A stretch of DNA of 10,704 nucleotides, from NCBI GenBank assembly GCA_014885115.2, contig WKLE02004658.1, forward strand, positions 1-10,704, written 5' to 3'. Origin of the DNA: Asterionellopsis glacialis (Eukaryota; Bacillariophyta; Plagiogrammaphyceae; Rhaphoneidales; Asterionellopsidaceae). Positions 8,310-10,704 of this stretch are shown piece after piece. The position numbers were made by a program, and so were the translations under genes. How positions within the stretch are numbered: the first letter of the stretch is position 1; each line of letters starts with the position of its first letter. The notes under the pieces were generated by a model that did no database searches, was not told where the DNA came from, and saw only the letters and a program-made list of their open reading frames with translations.

Positions 8310-8452
8310 TCTCAAACTAATGTTTTTGTTAGTGTTTTCTTTACTAAAATTATAAGACTATATACAAGATTACTCCATGTTCTTGTTCTTTCTAATCACA
8401 GATTGTCTTGACACCTCAAAGAGTTTCTAAGAGTCAAAGAGTCAATCTTATT
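8310..8452 (-). repeat. 5' LTR of the copia element (about 143 bp clearly matched)
   Basis: TCTCAAACTAATGTTTTTG begins both LTRs, and the match runs to GAGTCAATCTTA. It keeps a block of about 60 bp (8373-8424) that the 3' LTR lacks, but lacks the outer bases 2366-2420 of the 3' LTR. Two TGACTC hexamers (8431-8444, minus strand) and a GTATATA box (8359-8365) are visible. The true right end is uncertain, between 8452 and about 8462. Confidence 0.8.
8431..8444 (-). promoter_or_regulatory. Paired TGACTC elements in LTR U3
   Basis: Two TGACTC hexamers 8 bases apart in the 5' LTR; in the 3' LTR one is TGACTC and the other CGACTC. TGACTC is the core of GCN4/AP-1-type bZIP sites. A regulatory role is inferred from motif and position. 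Confidence 0.3.
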
Positions 8453-8740
8453 TGTAATCTATTGATTACGCTAAGGTGAAAGGGGAGAGTTTGAGAGGGG
8501 GGGGAAAGGTGGTTTTGGCATATGGGCGTACGCATGTAAGTAAGAAAAAGTTGTCCATTCAACATTTAAACATGACTCAGAATGTCTTGGTATAGAATTG
8601 TGTAATGTTGTCAGTAAAATGAATCACAAATAAGGTAATATGAATTGGATTTTTACAGCAGTGATTATAGTAATTGATAGTTTTTTTTTACTTCAAAATG
8701 AGTTTTCTCTTATTTTGTACAGTAGAGTTGCTGTTGTATA
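8453..8740. repeat. Flank of the insertion with a diverged first copy of the tandem repeat
   Basis: After a G-run (8495-8504), bases from 8505 (AAAGGTGGTTTTGGCATATGG then GTACGCATGTAAGTA) match the later repeat units at 8790, 8985 and 9182, and similarity fades through about 8615. The first half of this unit is absent, so it is truncated on the side of the retrotransposon. The rest is AT-rich without genes. Confidence 0.6.
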
Positions 8741-9293
8741 AATTAGTATTATTTGGTGTCTTGGGTACACAACCAGTGGGACTTGAAAAAAAGGTGGTTT
8801 AGGGATATGGGAGTACGCATGTGAGTATAAACATTTATCCATTTCACGGTAAAAAAACATCAAAATTGTCCTGGTATGATTCATCGTTGATCTGTTTGTT
8901 AAGATCTGCCATACAGATATTGTATGAATGTATTCTTTGTTATTCTTTGGTATCTTGGGTACACAACCAGGGGGACTTGGAAAAAAAGATGGTTTAGGGA
9001 TATGGGCGTACACATGTAAGCATGAACATTTATCCATTTCACAGTAAAAAACAACAAAATTTTCCTGTTATGATTCATCATTGATTTGTTTGTTAAGATC
9101 TGCCGTACAGATATTGTGTGAATTTAAAGCATTGTATTCTTTGGTGTCTTGGGTACACAACCAGGGGGGGGCTGAAAATGAAATGGTGGTTTAGGGATAT
9201 GGGTGTACGCATGTAAGTATGAACATATATCCATTTCATGGTAAAAAAACATCGAGACTGTCCTTGTAATTTGCAGTACAGATATTGTATGAC
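8741..9293. repeat. Tandem array, three units of about 194-197 bp
   Basis: GGGTACACAACCA recurs at 8763, 8957 and 9151 (period 194), and the block from GGTGGTTTAGGGATATGG to ATCCATTTCA recurs at 8793, 8988 and 9185. The units share GTACGCATGTAAGTATGAAC and end in a small conserved hairpin ATCTG...CAGAT near TACAGATATTGTATG; the third unit is shortened at its end. Substitutions and 1-3 base indels separate the units, so the array is not recent. The unit length is not a fixed multiple of three, which argues against coding. Confidence 0.85.
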
Positions 9294-9456
9294 TCCAGTA
9301 TCCTACCAGGTACTGGTACCAGGTACGTTTTTCTGCTCAAAGGTTCCTTTTCTGAATCCATTGGGTTGTATTGTGTAGTCTCTGTGGTAAGGAAAATGAA
9401 TGAAAATGAACTGGACTTTTTCCAAGTCTCTTTTTGAGAAAAATTATGTACCAGAG
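9294..9456. other. Non-coding stretch with overlapping palindromes
   Basis: At 9304-9326 the decamer TACCAGGTAC occurs twice, three bases apart. Between them lies CTGGTACCAG, a perfect 10-bp palindrome. A minus-strand frame crosses the region but has no motif and starts inside repeat-like DNA. No gene is supported. Confidence 0.5.
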
Positions 9457-10230
9457 TTGTTCCAGGATTAGGTGAGTTGGAATGACCAAAAAGTAACACA
9501 GTCTGTATGTCAAATTTTGTACAGTACAAACCACCCACACAAATAGCACAAATTGCAAGACACACAAAATATCAGTAAAACCATGATTCCACTGTGCGGA
9601 CGTTCTGCAAGCAAATTGACACATCAATCAACTCAAAAAGGGAATCAAAGGTGCCTAATGCATAAAAGACAGTAGGCACCTTTGAATTAGCATGACTCAA
9701 TTTTTTTAGTGAGTTATGCATGCAGAACTTCCACACCTATTTTTTGTCACAACAACAATGGTGATAAATCACCAAAAAACACAACAATAAACCTTCTTAA
9801 TACTAACAATGATGATACCTTTTGAACCATCATCATTTTTTTAGTCAGATGGAACAACAACAGCCTTTGAAATGGAAGATTGTTAATTAAATTTGGCCAT
9901 TTTGTGCGATCACAAAAAAGCTGGCAAAACAGCAATTAACCATATTTTGGCCCCCAGGTCACCATTTTTTGTTATTCTTTGCCATGACAGTTCCAAAAGA
10001 TGTACAATAGATGCATTAGGTGGGTTTTTGTGTTCATTTTGGTTGATTGTGGCGTGCAAACAACTTTTTTTTGTCATTGTCAATTTACCGCAATATTACG
10101 CGTGCAGGCAACAAGACAAGAAAAAAATTGAATCTCGCAACAATCAGGCATACTGGTACAATCATGTAGAAGGTACGTAGGGGAGACAGACAGAAATTGT
10201 TACCATCCATCTCACCTAATCCTGGAACAA
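9457..10230. mobile_element. Possible non-autonomous element or foldback bounded by 20-bp inverted repeats
   Basis: Bases 9457-9476 (TTGTTCCAGGATTAGGTGAG) are the perfect reverse complement of 10211-10230. Inward of the match, further imperfect complementarity (TGGA.TG then TCTGT.TGTC) extends the arms to perhaps 45 bases. The interior, about 730 bp, has no transposase and is full of hairpins and homopolymer runs. No clear target-site duplication flanks the arms, so this could be a MITE-like element or an inverted segmental copy. Confidence 0.35.
9645..9685. repeat. Perfect 13-bp hairpin
   Basis: TCAAAGGTGCCTA (9645-9657) pairs perfectly with TAGGCACCTTTGA (9673-9685) around a 15-base loop. 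Two further hairpins follow: 9690-9699 with 9710-9719 (ten pairs counting one G-T, T-rich loop), and 9808-9816 with 9829-9837 (nine pairs). A short GGTGA/TCACC stem lies at 9760-9773. Confidence 0.75.
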
Positions 10231-10305
10231 ATAACCAGTGGTTGTGTAGAAAGTATGGATGCTCTTTTTATTACTGATGGGCTACCTGTACAAGTACTCT
10301 TCCTT

Positions 10306-10479
10306 CTATGCGTACATACAGGTATTTATCAGTGTATTCCATATCATATCCTCTAATTTTTTGTCTGCTAGCTTGCAGAACTTGACAAAATTACTTTGCC
10401 TCACCATCAACAATGCTGGAGCAACACATGGTAGCAACTCAGCTAAGCACTTCTGTGCAGCCTCCTTGCTATTGTCTAT
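10306..10479 (-). CDS. Possible coding fragment (57 codons, stop to stop), unrecognised
   Basis: Between an upstream TAA (10480-10482) and TAG at 10306-10308 the minus strand encodes a balanced, protein-like peptide (SKEAAQKCLAELLPC ... FVKFCKLADKKLEDMIW). It has alternating charged and hydrophobic residues typical of helices, unlike the low-complexity frames around it. There is no ATG near its start (the first Met is codon 25), so it could be an exon after an intron, the tail of a decayed gene, or chance. No family is recognised. Confidence 0.25.
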   Translation of the reverse strand: MDNSKEAAQKCLAELLPCVAPALLMVRQSNFVKFCKLADKKLEDMIWNTLINTCMYA

Positions 10480-10651
10480 TTATTGATTGTATAGAATCAT
10501 GCTGGTAGATTGTTGTGTTCTGAAAGTATCTTGGAGGCTAATTTTGGGCTGCTTTGTGCTGTATTCAACAAAACTTGTTTTCAAGTGTGTTTGAGTCATC
10601 AGAAAGGCTTTTAAAGGCAATCTAAGCAAAAGTCTGTCCTGCCTTCACATT

Positions 10652-10693
10652 TTCACTCCCTGGAAAGACATATTCACTCCTTGGAAAGTCATT
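10652..10693. repeat. 21-bp tandem duplication at the right edge
   Basis: TTCACTCC(C/T)TGGAAAG(A/T)CAT occurs twice head to tail with a 21-bp period and two to three differences. Because 21 is a multiple of three, the minus strand reads it as a repeated M-(T/S)-F-Q-G-V heptad before a TGA. The array may continue off the window. Confidence 0.7.
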
Positions 10694-10704
10694 TTTATGT
10701 CACT

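Larger units (their letters stand above)
2271..8455 (-). mobile_element. Degenerate Ty1/copia LTR retrotransposon (diatom CoDi-like), minus strand
   Basis: About 6.2 kb bounded by two related LTRs. Reading the minus strand gives 5' LTR, Met-tRNA-type PBS, gag with zinc knuckle, aspartic protease (DTGA), integrase (HH-CC and DD35E-type triad), reverse transcriptase (YVDD), RNase H, polypurine tract, 3' LTR. Integrase before RT is diagnostic of Ty1/copia rather than gypsy. The polyprotein is split over all three frames, with at least eight frame changes and nine further in-frame stops. The two LTRs show four mismatches in about 91 aligned bases plus indels, so this is an old, non-autonomous copy. 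The right boundary is approximate because the LTR ends no longer match, and no convincing target-site duplication is visible. Confidence 0.93.

Noticed and set aside
2261..8477. AAGGT at 2261-2265 and 8473-8477 as the target-site duplication of the copia element
   Set aside because: The 5-mers are not adjacent to the LTR ends defined by the LTR match and the PBS; the match is expected by chance.
8488..8504. AGTTTGAGA plus G-run as the true outer LTR end or another polypurine tract
   Set aside because: AGTTTGAGA is the reverse complement of the LTR start, but the 3' LTR has nothing similar at its other end and no TG-type LTR start follows the G-run.
8693..9037. Minus-strand frame across the tandem repeats (repeating HIPKP... 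pattern)
   Set aside because: It simply reads two repeat units whose spacing happens to be a multiple of three; the next spacing is not, and the frame breaks.
8501..9293. CRISPR array
   Set aside because: The repeats are long, similar throughout and lack short unique spacers; the context is eukaryotic.
9893..10180. Plus-strand open frame of 95 codons
   Set aside because: It begins at TTG, contains no ATG at all, has no motif and lies inside the inverted-repeat segment.

Overview
This is eukaryotic nuclear DNA. It is AT-rich, has one intron-less gene of unknown family, and is dominated by a decayed Ty1/copia LTR retrotransposon. The polyprotein wording (integrase GAHHQNGKAER, RNase H ending in LMGW, a second Cys/His-Trp zinc motif after the Gag knuckle, and a PBS that looks like a Met tRNA anticodon arm) resembles the CoDi-type copia elements of diatoms. 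A diatom or related stramenopile is therefore the best guess, but no sequence comparison could be run.

Layout. Bases 1-56 look like the last internal bases and polypurine tract of another plus-strand LTR element, whose probable 3' LTR is 57-255 (TGTCAG...CTGACA). Bases 256-904 hold nothing recognisable. Bases 905-2044 (minus) encode a 379-residue helical protein with hydrophobic segments and no recognised family. Bases 2271 to about 8455 are the copia element on the minus strand: 5' LTR at 8310-8452, PBS at 8295-8309, gag, protease, integrase, reverse transcriptase, RNase H, polypurine tract at 2431-2440 and 3' LTR at 2271-2430. All pol domains are present in the usual copia order, but the frame is broken by many frameshifts and in-frame stops, most of them TGA, so it is a molecular fossil.

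Right of the element, 8501-9293 is a tandem array of about 195-bp units (three clear copies and one diverged copy next to the insertion). From 9294 to 10704 the DNA is mostly non-coding, with a run of hairpins at 9645-9837, a perfect 20-bp inverted repeat bracketing 9457-10230 (possible non-autonomous element), one short protein-like open segment on the minus strand (10306-10479), and a 21-bp tandem duplication at the right edge.

The most useful functional link is positional: the 3' LTR lies 226 bp upstream of the 379-codon gene in the same orientation, so LTR promoter sequences could influence that gene. I found no convincing new multi-gene system. The most open items are the orphan gene, the hydrophobic stretch between Gag and protease, and the inverted-repeat element on the right.
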